Positions 53,720-63,178 are shown, counted from the stretch's first letter. The stretch is 64,000 nt of DNA from Mycobacterium simulans (GCF_900232995.1 NZ_OCVX01000007.1:1-64000); one strand, 5' to 3'. Made by a program: numbers and translations. The notes: generated by a model not told the origin, from the sequence alone.

Positions 53720-54907
53720 TCAGGGACGCGCCTGCAGATCAGGTGCGGCTGCGGCCAGCAGGTCCGAGCGACTTCGCGTCAACGGAGGATAGATCCGCCG
53801 GGTATTGATGGTCTGCTTGGTGGCCTTGGCCTCCACGCCGCGCGACACGACCATCCGATCCCACCCTTCCGTGTACACCGCGCCAGCCGGTCCTAGATCG
53901 AGAACCGTGACATACCAAGGGATCCGAAGCGCCAGCAGGGGCTGGTCAAATAGGTCGCTGATCACGTTGTAGCCGGCATACCGGCCCATCGGGCGGCCAT
54001 GCTGACACGACATCACCGACACGTGTTCGTCGTCCATGCGGGCGGCGGAGACATCGCCGGCGGCAAACATTGCGGGCACCCCGATCACTCGCAGATAGTC
54101 GTCGACCTCAACCCGGCCCAGCCGATCACGGGCCACCGGCAATTGCTCGGTCAGTGAGCTGGCCCGCATGCCGGCACACCACACCACCGTGGCGGCTGCC
54201 AGCTGCTCACCCGACGACAGCGACAGCCCACCCCGACCGACTGCGGCAACGCTGACTCCCGTCCTGGTCTCAACACCGTTGTCCGACAAGGCTTGTTCGA
54301 TCACGGGCCGCGCAGATGCCCCCATGTCGGAGCCGACAAAAGCGTTGTGGTCGACCAGCACCACCCGGGGTGTGACGCCCAGTGCTCGTAGTCGGTGCGG
54401 CAGCTCGCAGGCCGTCTCGATACCGGTTAGGCCGGCACCGACTATGACGACGGTGGCCGCCGCCGGCGTCGCCGGACCATCGGCCAGCTCTTGAAGGTGG
54501 TGTTGCAGCCTCATCGCGCCGTCATAGGTGTCGACATCGAAACCGAACTCCCGCAGACCCGGTATGTCCGGTTTGACCACACGGCTACCCGAGGCGAGCA
54601 CCAGTCGGTCGTAGTCGTGCGTCTCACCGCTGGCGGTGGTGACGCGGCGACAGTCGGCGTCAATCCCGGTCACCTCGGTCGTGATGTGCGCGACGCCGGC
54701 TGGGTCGAGCACGTCGGCGAGTGGGATGCGGCATGCACTCAAGTCAGCCTCGTAGTTGCGAACGCGGATGTCATGAAACGGTTTTGCGCTCAACACCGTG
54801 ATGCAAACCGTTCGTTCTGTCACACCGAGCTCATCGAGTCGCCTGGCAGCACCGAGCGCTGCCCATAAACCCGCGAAACCCGAGCCGATCACCACGACTT
54901 TGATCAA
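53720..54907 (-). CDS. NDH-2-like FAD/NAD(P) oxidoreductase (Rv1812c-like)
   Basis: A 395-residue pyridine-nucleotide-disulphide-type flavoprotein: an FAD fold VVVIGSGFAGLWAALGAARR at residues 4-23, an NAD fold VVIVGAGLTGIETACELPHRL near 155, and the second FAD motif MFAAGDVSA near 285. Related to type II NADH dehydrogenases but without an obvious membrane anchor. Start ATG 54907. Substrate unknown. Confidence 0.87.
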   Translation of the reverse strand: MIKVVVIGSGFAGLWAALGAARRLDELGVTERTVCITVLSAKPFHDIRVRNYEADLSACRIPLADVLDPAGVAHITTEVTGIDADCRRVTTASGETHDYDRLVLASGSRVVKPDIPGLREFGFDVDTYDGAMRLQHHLQELADGPATPAAATVVIVGAGLTGIETACELPHRLRALGVTPRVVLVDHNAFVGSDMGASARPVIEQALSDNGVETRTGVSVAAVGRGGLSLSSGEQLAAATVVWCAGMRASSLTEQLPVARDRLGRVEVDDYLRVIGVPAMFAAGDVSAARMDDEHVSVMSCQHGRPMGRYAGYNVISDLFDQPLLALRIPWYVTVLDLGPAGAVYTEGWDRMVVSRGVEAKATKQTINTRRIYPPLTRSRSDLLAAAAPDLQARP

Positions 54908-55013
54908 CGCAGCTCCTCTTTTCTGGGCCGGGCTCGGCCATGGCTGCCATCAGTGTGTACTCCGGGCGACCAATGGTCACCTCCTCGGCACCAGGAGTCG
55001 TAGTCTGTTTGGT

Positions 55014-55970
55014 GTGGATTCCTTAGCAGGGTTCTGGTCCGCGCTGCCCCCGCTAATGCGGGACCCGGTGTTATTTGCCATCCCGTTTTTCCTGCTGCTG
55101 TTGACTCTCGAGTGGACGGCGGCGCGCAAGCTGGAGAGCATCGATGCCCTGGAACCCGATGCCAACACCGGCAAACCGCGGCCGGCATCAGGGGCGTACT
55201 TCACCCGCGACTCCATGGCGAGCATCTCGATGGGGCTGGTGTCGATTGCCAGCACCGCCGGCTGGAAGACGCTGGCCCTGCTCGGTTATGCCGCACTGTA
55301 TGCCTATGTAGCGCCCTGGCACCTCCCGGCGAGCCAGTGGTATACGTGGGTCATCGCCATCCTGGGCGTCGATTTGCTCTATTACACCTATCACCGCATC
55401 GCCCACCGGGTTCGACTCATCTGGGCGACTCACCAGGCTCATCACTCCAGTGAGTACTTCAACTTCGCCACCGCACTGCGCCAGAAGTGGAACAACAGCG
55501 GCGAGGTCCTCCTGTGGGTCCCGTTGCCGTTGTTGGGGCTTCCCCCTTGGATGGTGTTCTTCAGCTGGTCGTTGAATCTGATCTACCAGTTCTGGGTGCA
55601 CACCGAACGTATCGGCAAGTTGGCGCGGCCGTTCGAATTCGTCTTCAACACGCCTTCACATCACCGGGTTCATCACGGGATGGACAAGGTGTACCTCGAC
55701 AAGAACTATGGCGGCATCTTCATCATCTGGGATCGGCTGTTCGGCAGCTTCCAGGCGGAGTCGTTCCGACCGCACTACGGCCTGACCAAGCGGGTCGACA
55801 CCTTCAACATCTGGAAGCTGCAGACCCGCGAATACGTGGCGATTGCCCGCGATTGGCGATCGGCAACACGGCTGCGGGATCGGTTGGGCTATGTCTTCGG
55901 ACCACCAGGTTGGCAGCCGCGAGCCACCTCTAAAGCACGCGGTGCGATCCCGCTGGCGACGTCGCGGTAA
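55014..55970 (+). CDS. erg3: Sterol C5-desaturase-like fatty acid hydroxylase family protein
   Basis: A 318-residue (or 304 from ATG 55056) membrane di-iron enzyme. His boxes: HRIAH near residue 128, HQAHHS near 142, and HRVHHGMD near 223. There are four or more hydrophobic segments. The family introduces a double bond or hydroxyl into sterol or lipid rings; the real mycobacterial substrate is unknown. I choose GTG 55014, with AGGAG 16 nt upstream; ATG 55056 gives the start recalled for H37Rv. Divergent from the Rv1812c-like gene. Confidence 0.87.
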   Translation: MDSLAGFWSALPPLMRDPVLFAIPFFLLLLTLEWTAARKLESIDALEPDANTGKPRPASGAYFTRDSMASISMGLVSIASTAGWKTLALLGYAALYAYVAPWHLPASQWYTWVIAILGVDLLYYTYHRIAHRVRLIWATHQAHHSSEYFNFATALRQKWNNSGEVLLWVPLPLLGLPPWMVFFSWSLNLIYQFWVHTERIGKLARPFEFVFNTPSHHRVHHGMDKVYLDKNYGGIFIIWDRLFGSFQAESFRPHYGLTKRVDTFNIWKLQTREYVAIARDWRSATRLRDRLGYVFGPPGWQPRATSKARGAIPLATSR

Positions 55971-56072
55971 CGCCGGGCGGGGCCGGGGCGAAAAACTCAA
56001 CGACGGTGAACCTACGCCGCAACCTCGCCCTTCGGTCGGCGCCACGCCGGCCTCGACGGATCGGAGTCCATA

Positions 56073-56741
56073 GTGCGCCGCCTGGCAACGCGTGCATTGA
56101 CCGCATCGATTGTCATCGCGGTGCTGGCCTTGGGGTATTCATCTCCGATCGCCGGCGCCGACCCGATATTGGTGTTCCCCGGCATGGAAATCCGCCAGGA
56201 CAGCCACGTCTGCACTCTGGCTTATGTTGACCCCGGCCAGCGACTGGCATACACGGCAGGGCACTGTCGGGGCGCGGGGCCTGTCACGGACAGGGACAAC
56301 AATGTCATCGGGCATCTCGCGGCCTTCCGCGACAGCACACCCAGCGGCTCGACCGTGGCCACCGACCAGACGATCGATGACTATGAAGCGATTGCGCTGG
56401 TCGGCAACGTCGCGATGAACAACATCCTGCCGGGCGGACGGGCGCTGATGTCGAGTCCGGGTGTGGTTGTCGCGCCCGGCCAGGCCGTCTGCCATTTCGG
56501 CATTAGCACCGGTGAAACCTGCGGGACTATCGAGGCAGTCAACAACGGCTGGTTCACCATGACGGGCGGCGTTGCCAGCCAGCGGGGTGATTCGGGTGGC
56601 CCGGTGTACCTGACCCCCAACGGGGGCCCCGCGCAGCTCATCGGGATCTTCAACAGTATCTGGGGGCAGTTTCCCGCGGCCGTCTCTTGGCAGTCCGCCA
56701 CCGAGCAGGTGCGCCAGGATCTAGGGCCGTCAAGACACTAG
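56073..56741 (+). CDS. Secreted trypsin-like serine protease (Rv1815-like)
   Basis: A 222-residue chymotrypsin-fold protease: signal peptide with cleavage after IAGA near residue 30; catalytic His in TAGHC, Asp in DDYEAIAL and Ser in QRGDSGGP. A further Cys pair (VCHFG, ETCGT) likely forms a disulfide. Start GTG 56073. Substrate unknown; in tuberculosis it is expressed during infection. Confidence 0.88.
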   Translation: MRRLATRALTASIVIAVLALGYSSPIAGADPILVFPGMEIRQDSHVCTLAYVDPGQRLAYTAGHCRGAGPVTDRDNNVIGHLAAFRDSTPSGSTVATDQTIDDYEAIALVGNVAMNNILPGGRALMSSPGVVVAPGQAVCHFGISTGETCGTIEAVNNGWFTMTGGVASQRGDSGGPVYLTPNGGPAQLIGIFNSIWGQFPAAVSWQSATEQVRQDLGPSRH

Positions 56742-56908
56742 GCTCGCAGCTCACGAGCGCACAACACCGGGATCAGTGGTGCCGCGGCACGCAGTTCGTC
56801 GTCGCTGGCTTGCGGTGTCAACCCACCGACATACCCCTTCACCTGCCAATACCATCTGCCCAGATAGTGCCTGAGGAGTCGGTGCCACAACCCTGACTCA
56901 AAGCGCAT
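56738..56908 (-). pseudogene. C-terminal fragment of an unidentified protein
   Basis: The minus-strand frame from 56908 gives 56 residues, RFESGLWHRLLRHYLGRWY... ending PVLCARELRA-stop. Its composition is protein-like and unlike shadow frames, but I do not recognise the family. Homology of the plus strand to the TetR gene Rv1816 begins exactly at 56909, so this is probably the surviving end of a gene cut by a deletion. It overlaps the stop of the protease gene by 4 bp. Confidence 0.35.
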
Positions 56909-57305
56909 TGGGCGCTGCTCTACGGCAGCCCCGTGCCCGGATATCACGCACCGCCCGAGCGCACCATCGGCGTCGGCACCCGCGTGGTCGGAGCGGTCCT
57001 CGACGCGATCGCGGCCGGTATTGCAACCGGTGACATCATGTTGACCGATTATCAAGCGCGGCAACCGATGTCATCGGACTTCGAACGCATTCGGCACGAG
57101 TTCGAGTTTCCCGGTGACGATGGCGTCGTCGCCAAGTTTGCTGTGGGCCGGTGTCGTCGGCGCGATCAGTCTCGAGGTATTTGGGCAGTACGGCACCGAT
57201 ACGTTGACCGACCCTGAGGCGGTCCTGAGACGGTCGTGCCAACCGGAATTAGAACGTGTTCACCATGCCCGTGGAGGCCGGCCATCGCCGATTCCGGCAA
57301 AGTAG
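56909..57305 (+). pseudogene. Rv1816-like TetR regulator, truncated and frameshifted
   Basis: From 56909 the frame WALLYGSPVPGYHAPPERT ... AGIATGDIMLT matches the C-terminal ligand-binding half of the Rv1816 TetR protein as I remember it. The whole DNA-binding half is missing. Near 57135-57145 the frame shifts by one: the next part, SLLWAGVVGAISLEVFGQYGTD, is in another frame (57114-57305). There is also no normal C-terminus. It cannot encode a working repressor. Confidence 0.75.
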
Positions 57306-57321
57306 GTTATTCTGCGAATCG

Positions 57322-57822
57322 ATGAACTTTTCCGTTCAGTCTCCGACACAGATCGCATGGGTAACCGCGGACCTGGACGCCACCGAAACGACCCTCACCG
57401 GCCTGTTAGGTGCCAAAAAGTGGGTGCGGATACCCGATGTGCACTTTGCTCCAGACACCTGCAGCTATCAGGGCAAGCCCGCTGATTTCGTCGCCAGTAT
57501 TTCGTTGAGCTATCTCGGCGACATGCAGTTGGAGCTGATCTCTCCGGTTAGAGGGGAGAACATCTATAGTGACTTTTTGCGGGAGCGCGGGCCCGGTTTG
57601 CATCACATCTGCGTGGAGGCCGAAAGCTTGGAGCGCTTCGACGCCGAGGTGGCGCAAGCCGCCGCTCACGGCGCTGAGCTCGTGCAGCAGGGCGTAATGC
57701 CCGGCGGTATGCACTTCGCCTATGTGTCGGCGCCGCGGGCGGGCGTGCCGTTTGTCGAGATTGCCTATGTCTCGCCAGAGATCAGATCGTTCTACGAGTA
57801 CATAAAGCGGGAGCAGCGGTGA
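57322..57822 (+). CDS. VOC-superfamily (glyoxalase-like) protein
   Basis: A 166-residue metal-binding fold protein in the style of methylmalonyl-CoA epimerase: QIAWVTADLDATETTLTGLLG (repeat 1) and GPGLHHICVEAESLERFDAEVA (repeat 2, His ligands); FVEIAYV carries the late Glu. Start ATG 57322. It is not in the H37Rv order as I recall it and sits just after the broken TetR gene. A MIRU-like element joins it to the downstream flavoprotein gene, so the two are probably co-translated. Confidence 0.8.
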   Translation: MNFSVQSPTQIAWVTADLDATETTLTGLLGAKKWVRIPDVHFAPDTCSYQGKPADFVASISLSYLGDMQLELISPVRGENIYSDFLRERGPGLHHICVEAESLERFDAEVAQAAAHGAELVQQGVMPGGMHFAYVSAPRAGVPFVEIAYVSPEIRSFYEYIKREQR

Positions 57823-57908
57823 CCCGCGCCAGCGGCGATGCGGTGGGGGCACCCCCAGCCGCGCAGCGGCGAGGGGGACGTAGCGATGAAGAGGAGTGGT
57901 GCCAATGA
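57820..57908 (+). repeat. MIRU-like element linking two genes
   Basis: An 89-bp segment from the VOC stop (TGA 57820) to the flavoprotein start (ATGA 57905). It contains the hairpin TGGGGG-CA-CCCCCA at 57844-57857 and ends AGCGATGAAGAGGAGTGGTGCC-like, close to the MIRU end I recall (AGCGATGAGGAGGAGCGGCGCC). MIRUs typically sit between coupled genes and supply the ribosome site, as here. Single copy. Confidence 0.45.
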
Positions 57909-59395
57909 GCACCGAGATACCAGCGACGGTCAATGCGGACACGGTGACGTCGTGGTCGGATGAGGTCGACGTCGTGGTGATCGGTTTCGGTATTGGCGGG
58001 GGCTGCGCGGCGGTCAGCGCCGCTGCCGCCGGAGCACGGGTCTTGGTCCTGGAACGCGCCGCCGCGGCCGGCGGCACCACGTCGCTTGCCGGGGGGCACT
58101 TCTACCTGGGCGGAGGGACGGCGGTCCAGCAGGCGACCGGCAACCCCGACTCACCCGAGGAGATGTATAAGTACCTGGTCGCGGTGTCGCGACAACCCGA
58201 CGAAGCTAATCGGACCAAAATTCGTGCCTACTGCGATGGCAGTGTCGAGCATTTCAACTGGCTGGAGGACCTCGGGTTTCAGTTCGAGCGCAGCTTCTTC
58301 CCGGGCAAGGCGGTGATCCAGCCAAACACCGAAGGGCTGATGTACACCGGAAACGAGAAGGTGTGGCCATTCCTCGAGATGGCGGTGCCGGCGCCCCGCG
58401 GTCACAAGGTGCCCGTCCCCGGCGACCCCGGCGGGGCCAGCATGGTGATCGACCTGCTACTCAAGCGAGCCGCAAGTCTGGGCGTTCAGGTCCGTTACGA
58501 GACCGGCGCCACCGAGCTCATCGTGGACGGCTCTGCCGGCTCGGGCCCGGGGACCCGCGTTACCGGTGTGATGTGGAAGCGGTTCTCCGAATCCGGTGCG
58601 ATCAAAGCGAAGTCGGTCATCATTGCCGCCGGGGGCTTCGTAATGAACCCCGCGATGGTCGCCAAGTACACCCCGAAGCTGGCCGAGAAGCCGTTCGTGC
58701 TCGGCAACACCTACGACGACGGGCTTGGCATTCGGATGGGCGTCTCGGCAGGCGGGGCCACCCAGCATATGGATCAGATCTTCATTACGGCTCCGCCGTA
58801 TCCGCCGTCGATTCTGCTGACCGGGATTATCGTCAACAAGCTTGGGCAACGGTTTGTCGCTGAGGACTCCTACCATTCCAGGACCTCGGGATTCATCATG
58901 GACCAGCCGGACAGCGCGGCCTTCCTGATCGTCGACGAGGCACACCTAGAGCACCCCAAGATGCCGCTGGTCCCGCTGATCGATGGGTGGGAAACCGTCG
59001 CCGAGATGGAAGCTGCGCTTGGCATCCCACGGGGCAACTTGGCGGCGACGCTGGACCGCTACAACGGCTACGCCGCGCGTGGCGAGGATCCCGACTTCCA
59101 CAAGCAGCCGGAATTCCTTGCGCCGCAAGACAACGGGCCATGGGGAGCCTTCGATATGTCGCTGGGCAAGGCGATGTATGCCGGATTCACCGTCGGCGGG
59201 TTGGCCACGTCAGTGGACGGCGAGGTACTGCGTGACGACGGCTCGGTGGTAGGCGGTCTGTACGCAGTCGGCGCGTGTGCCTCCAACATCGCTCAGGATG
59301 GCAAGGGATACGCCAGCGGAACGCAGCTGGGTGAAGGGTCGTTCTTCGGGCGCCGGGCGGGGACGCACGCGGCAGCCGCGGAGCACGCGCGGTAA
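57905..59395 (+). CDS. FAD-dependent flavoprotein, fumarate reductase/3-ketosteroid dehydrogenase type (Rv1817-like)
   Basis: A 496-residue FAD_binding_2 protein: VVVIGFGIGGGCAAVSAAAAGARVLVLERA at residues 22-51, GGTTSLAGGHFYLGGGT near 57, and YASGTQLGEGSFFGRRAG at the end. The family includes 3-oxosteroid 1-dehydrogenases and fumarate reductase-like enzymes; the substrate here is unknown. Start ATG 57905, with GAAGAGGAG supplied by the MIRU-like element. It is convergent with the BacA-type gene, 21 bp away; H37Rv has PE_PGRS33 between them. Confidence 0.88.
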   Translation: MSTEIPATVNADTVTSWSDEVDVVVIGFGIGGGCAAVSAAAAGARVLVLERAAAAGGTTSLAGGHFYLGGGTAVQQATGNPDSPEEMYKYLVAVSRQPDEANRTKIRAYCDGSVEHFNWLEDLGFQFERSFFPGKAVIQPNTEGLMYTGNEKVWPFLEMAVPAPRGHKVPVPGDPGGASMVIDLLLKRAASLGVQVRYETGATELIVDGSAGSGPGTRVTGVMWKRFSESGAIKAKSVIIAAGGFVMNPAMVAKYTPKLAEKPFVLGNTYDDGLGIRMGVSAGGATQHMDQIFITAPPYPPSILLTGIIVNKLGQRFVAEDSYHSRTSGFIMDQPDSAAFLIVDEAHLEHPKMPLVPLIDGWETVAEMEAALGIPRGNLAATLDRYNGYAARGEDPDFHKQPEFLAPQDNGPWGAFDMSLGKAMYAGFTVGGLATSVDGEVLRDDGSVVGGLYAVGACASNIAQDGKGYASGTQLGEGSFFGRRAGTHAAAAEHAR

Positions 59396-59416
59396 AGCCT
59401 CGAGCGCAGGGGCCCG

Positions 59417-61336
59417 CTACACCGGCGCCGGCTTGTTTTCGACCCGACCCAGCTCCCACGCACCGCCGCCAAGCAGCTTGAGTTCCTGTTCATGGAGCAG
59501 CTCAACCGCACGCCGATGGCTGACACTGACCACGATGCAGTCCGGGAGTTCGCTTCGAAGCATTTGGTAGAGCGCGAATTCCAGCCCTTCGTCGAGCGCC
59601 GAGGTGCTTTCGTCGAGAAAGACCGCCTGGGGCTTGGTGAGCAGGATACGGGCAAAGGCAACGCGCTGTTGTTCGCCGGGCGAGAGCACCTTGGCCCAGT
59701 CCTCGTCTTCGTCGAGCCGCTCGGCTAGGGGAGCCAGCGCGACCTTGGTCAGCGTGTCCCGGATGACCTCTTCGGAGATGTCGTCCGGCGAATTCGGATA
59801 GCACACCACCGCGCGCAAATTTCCCAGCGGCACATACGGCAACTGTGACAAGAACATAGTTGCGTTCTCGCCGTCGGGGCAGCGCAGTATTCCGGAGGCA
59901 AACGGCCACAATGCGGCGAGACTGCGCAACAACGTGGTCTTGCCGACCCCCGAGCGTCCCGTGACGACCAGCGAGTCGCCACGTTCTAGGCGCAAGTCCA
60001 GCGGGTCGATCAATTGGTCGCCGGCCGGCGTGCGGACTTCTACATGGGCCAGCTCGACTGTCCCGTCGTCACTCGGCCGCGCCAGCACCGCCGGCAACGC
60101 GCGGCCCTGTTCGTTGGCGTCAACCAATCCATGCAACCGGATTATCGCCGCACGGAAACCCGCGAACGCGTCGTAGTTGTTTCGGAAGAACGACAGCGAA
60201 TCGTGAATATTTCCGAATGAAGTCGCCGTCTGACCAACGTCGCCGAAGTCGATCTGACCGGCGAACAAACGAGGCGCCTGGATCACCCATGGCAACGGCA
60301 CGATCGTCTGGCTCACCACCAGGTTCCAGCCATTGAAGCCGATGCTTCGATTAACAAACCGAAGGTAGTTGTCGATGATCGGAGTGAACCGCCGCTGCAA
60401 TTGGGTGCGTTCCACGCGTTCACCACGGTAGAAGCCCACAGCCTCCGCGGCATCGCGCAAGCGCACCAGTGCGTAACGGAAAGCGGCGTTGAGCTTTTCG
60501 TTGCGGAAGCTCAGCCAGATCAATGGACGACCAATGATAAACGAGATGATCGTGGCCGCGAGCACATAAACGATGACGGTCCAGAACATGGCACGTGGGA
60601 AGGACACCCCAAAGATATTCAGGGTGCCGGAGAGCTTCCATAGGATCGCGGTAAAGGAAATGACTGAAATAATCGATTGCACCGCACCGAATAGCAGCGT
60701 GCTAGCAGTCCCGTTGGCGGGCTGATTCGGAGTACCGCCGCTCCCGGCAGTGAAGATGTCGACGTCTTGCTGGATGCGCTGGTCGGGGTTGTCGATCGTT
60801 TCGTCGATGAACAGGTCCCGGTAGTAGGCCCTGCCGTCGAGCCAGTCCTGGGTCAAGTGGCCGGTCAGCCATACCCGCCAGGCGACTATGAAGCGCTGCG
60901 TCAAGTAGATGTCCGCCATCACGCGCGCCACGTGCAGTACGGCCATGATGCTGAACACCCCGATGGACATCCAAAAACCGCGTACGCCTGAGCGTTTGAC
61001 AGCGTCATCGCCGGAGGCGATGCCTTCGAAGGCTTTCTGCAAAGCCGTGTACATGTCGTTGCCCTGATAGCTGAACAGCACATTCAGGCGCACCGCCAGC
61101 ACCACCGAAAGCAGCAAGACGCCGAGCATCAGCCACACCCGAATGCTCTTTGTCCCGACGAAGTACCCGCGGGTGATCCGCCAGTACTGCTGTCCCCAGG
61201 GTGTCACGAAACGCAGCACAACCAGCACGACGAGCACACAGACCGCGCTGATCGCCCACGCTTTGCCGGTCCAATACAAAGAATCCAGGAGTGCCCTAGA
61301 CCAGTCGATGGATGGCTTAAACGGTTTGGGGCCCAA
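59417..61336 (-). CDS. bacA: SbmA/BacA-like ABC transporter (Rv1819c-like)
   Basis: 639 residues, exactly the recalled Rv1819c length. The N-terminal membrane domain is of the SbmA/BacA type (six or more hydrophobic segments in residues 20-330), with FSYQGNDMYTALQKAFEG. C-terminal ATPase: Walker A TGRSGVGKTTL near residue 450, signature LSPGEQQRVAFARILL near 550, Walker B AVFLDESTSALD near 570. In tuberculosis it imports cobalamin and other hydrophilic solutes. I choose TTG 61336, with AGGAG 10 nt upstream; longer frames overlap ilvG. Confidence 0.93.
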   Translation of the reverse strand: MGPKPFKPSIDWSRALLDSLYWTGKAWAISAVCVLVVLVVLRFVTPWGQQYWRITRGYFVGTKSIRVWLMLGVLLLSVVLAVRLNVLFSYQGNDMYTALQKAFEGIASGDDAVKRSGVRGFWMSIGVFSIMAVLHVARVMADIYLTQRFIVAWRVWLTGHLTQDWLDGRAYYRDLFIDETIDNPDQRIQQDVDIFTAGSGGTPNQPANGTASTLLFGAVQSIISVISFTAILWKLSGTLNIFGVSFPRAMFWTVIVYVLAATIISFIIGRPLIWLSFRNEKLNAAFRYALVRLRDAAEAVGFYRGERVERTQLQRRFTPIIDNYLRFVNRSIGFNGWNLVVSQTIVPLPWVIQAPRLFAGQIDFGDVGQTATSFGNIHDSLSFFRNNYDAFAGFRAAIIRLHGLVDANEQGRALPAVLARPSDDGTVELAHVEVRTPAGDQLIDPLDLRLERGDSLVVTGRSGVGKTTLLRSLAALWPFASGILRCPDGENATMFLSQLPYVPLGNLRAVVCYPNSPDDISEEVIRDTLTKVALAPLAERLDEDEDWAKVLSPGEQQRVAFARILLTKPQAVFLDESTSALDEGLEFALYQMLRSELPDCIVVSVSHRRAVELLHEQELKLLGGGAWELGRVENKPAPV

Positions 61337-61432
61337 GGTCGGTGTCTCCTCACAGGCGAGGTGTTCCGGCGGCGGCTGGAACAGAAATCCTTCGGCGAAG
61401 GTACCCGACTGCGGTGGATAGGCTCTCCAAAT

Positions 61433-63085
61433 ATGAGCGATATGAGCACCCAAGCCGTCCCCGCCCAGACGATTCATGCCGGCCAGCTCGTCGCGCGCCG
61501 ACTCAAAGCCAGTGGTATCGACACGATCTTCACGCTGTCGGGCGGCCATCTGTTTTCCATCTACGACGGCTGCCGCCAAGAAGGCATCCGGCTGATCGAC
61601 ACCCGGCACGAGCAGACGGCGGCTTTCGCCGCCGAGGGCTGGTCGAAGGTGACCAGGGTGCCGGGCGTTGCCGCACTCACCGCGGGTCCTGGGGTTACCA
61701 ACGGGATGAGCGCCATGGCCGCCGCACAGCAGAACCAGTCGCCGCTTGTCGTGCTTGGCGGACGGGCGCCGGCGGGGCGCTGGGGCATGGGCTCCTTGCA
61801 GGAAATCGACCACGTGCCGTTCGTGGCGCCGCTGGCGCGGTTCGCCGCCACGGCACAGTCAGCCGACGACGCGGGCCGGCTGGTCGATGATGCCCTGCGG
61901 TCCGCGATGGGTGCTCCGTCGGGCGTGGCGTTTGTCGACTTCCCGATGGACTACGTGTTTTCGATGTCGGACGACGACGGGCGCCCAGGCGCTCTGGCCG
62001 AATTGCCCGCAGCGACGAGCCCGGACAACACCGATCTGGACCGGGCCGCCGCACTGCTTTCGACGGCTCGGCGGCCGGTCATCATGGCGGGAACCAATGT
62101 CTGGTGGGGACACGCCGAAACGGCGCTGCTGCGTCTGGCCGATGCGCTGCAAATCCCGGTGCTGATGAATGGAATGGCCCGTGGCGCAGTTCCCGCCGAC
62201 CATCCGTTGGCCTTCTCGCGGGCGCGATCAAAAGCATTGGGAGAGGCGGACGTTGCGCTGATTGTCGGCGTGCCCATGGATTTCCGCTTGGGCTTTGGTG
62301 GGGTATTCGGGTCAGATACCCAGCTCATCGTCGCAGACCGCGCCGAACCAGAGCGCGAGCATCCGCGCCCCGTTGCGGCTCGGCTCTATGGGAACCTCAC
62401 CGCGATCCTGTCGGCGCTGGCCGTACCCGGCGGAAGCGACCGTCGGGACTGGATTGATGAGCTTCGTACGGCCGAGACCGCCGCGCGCGATCTTGAGAAG
62501 GCCGAACTCGCCGATGACCGCATTCCGCTTCATCCGATGCGGGTATATGCCGAGCTGGCATCGCTGCTGGACCGCGACGCCGTCGTCGTCATCGATGCGG
62601 GCGATTTCGGGTCTTATGCCGGCCGCCTGATCGACAGCTACTTGCCGGGCTGCTGGTTGGACAGCGGTCCCTTCGGCTGCCTTGGTTCAGGTCCCGGGTA
62701 CGCCCTGGCCGCGAAACTGGCGCACCCCGAACGCCAAGTCGTGCTGCTGCAAGGCGACGGTGCATTCGGGTTCAGCGGCATGGAATGGGACACGCTGGTT
62801 CGCCACAACATTCAGGTCGTGTCGGTGGTCGGCAACAACGGCATCTGGGGTTTGGAGAACCATCCCATGGAGGCGCTGTATGGCTACTCGGTTGTGGCCG
62901 GGCTGCGGCCGGGAACGCGCTACGACGAGGTGGTCCGCGCCCTCGGCGGTCACGGCGAGCTGGTCTCGGCGCCCGCCGAGCTGCGCCCGGCGTTGGACCG
63001 TGCCTTCGCCAGTGGTCTTCCGGCCGTCGTCAACGTCCTTACCGACCCAACAATTGCCTACCCACGTAGATCCAACCTCGCCTGA
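61433..63085 (+). CDS. ilvG: Acetolactate synthase-like TPP enzyme IlvG
   Basis: A 550-residue thiamine-diphosphate enzyme: DTRHEQTAAFAAEGWSKVT (catalytic Glu) near residue 60, AGPGVTNGMSAMAAAQQNQSPLV near 85, and the TPP/Mg motif GDGAFGFSGMEWDTLVRHNIQVVSVVGNNG near 440-470. Annotated as a large-subunit acetolactate synthase homologue; similarity to oxalyl-CoA decarboxylases means the true reaction is open. ATG 61433 or 61442 are both possible. Divergent from the bacA-like gene, 96 bp between starts. Confidence 0.9.
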   Translation: MSDMSTQAVPAQTIHAGQLVARRLKASGIDTIFTLSGGHLFSIYDGCRQEGIRLIDTRHEQTAAFAAEGWSKVTRVPGVAALTAGPGVTNGMSAMAAAQQNQSPLVVLGGRAPAGRWGMGSLQEIDHVPFVAPLARFAATAQSADDAGRLVDDALRSAMGAPSGVAFVDFPMDYVFSMSDDDGRPGALAELPAATSPDNTDLDRAAALLSTARRPVIMAGTNVWWGHAETALLRLADALQIPVLMNGMARGAVPADHPLAFSRARSKALGEADVALIVGVPMDFRLGFGGVFGSDTQLIVADRAEPEREHPRPVAARLYGNLTAILSALAVPGGSDRRDWIDELRTAETAARDLEKAELADDRIPLHPMRVYAELASLLDRDAVVVIDAGDFGSYAGRLIDSYLPGCWLDSGPFGCLGSGPGYALAAKLAHPERQVVLLQGDGAFGFSGMEWDTLVRHNIQVVSVVGNNGIWGLENHPMEALYGYSVVAGLRPGTRYDEVVRALGGHGELVSAPAELRPALDRAFASGLPAVVNVLTDPTIAYPRRSNLA

Positions 63086-63178
63086 TCCCGAGGCCCGCGA
63101 ACGTGCGTAGTTGTTCGCTTGTACTCGGTGTGTCGCGTGCAAACACGCACGCTCGCGCCGACCGCGTACGGTGGGGCT

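Noticed and set aside
53713..53727. GTCCC-N5-GGGAC between convergent mgtC and Rv1812c-like genes as a two-way terminator
   Set aside because: A 5-bp stem overlapping the stop codon region with no U-tract; too weak to call.
56933..57217. A 94-codon plus-strand ORF as a real gene
   Set aside because: It begins in the middle of TetR C-terminal homology at a Val codon and ends by frameshift; it is part of the Rv1816-like pseudogene.
61337..61813. N-terminal extension of the BacA-like protein (798 codons)
   Set aside because: It overlaps the ilvG start region on the other strand; TTG 61336 with AGGAG gives exactly the family length of 639 residues.
63135..63148. GCGTG-CAAA-CACGC inverted repeat between ilvG and secA2
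   Set aside because: Short arms in high-GC DNA are expected by chance; no neighbouring regulator supports a role.
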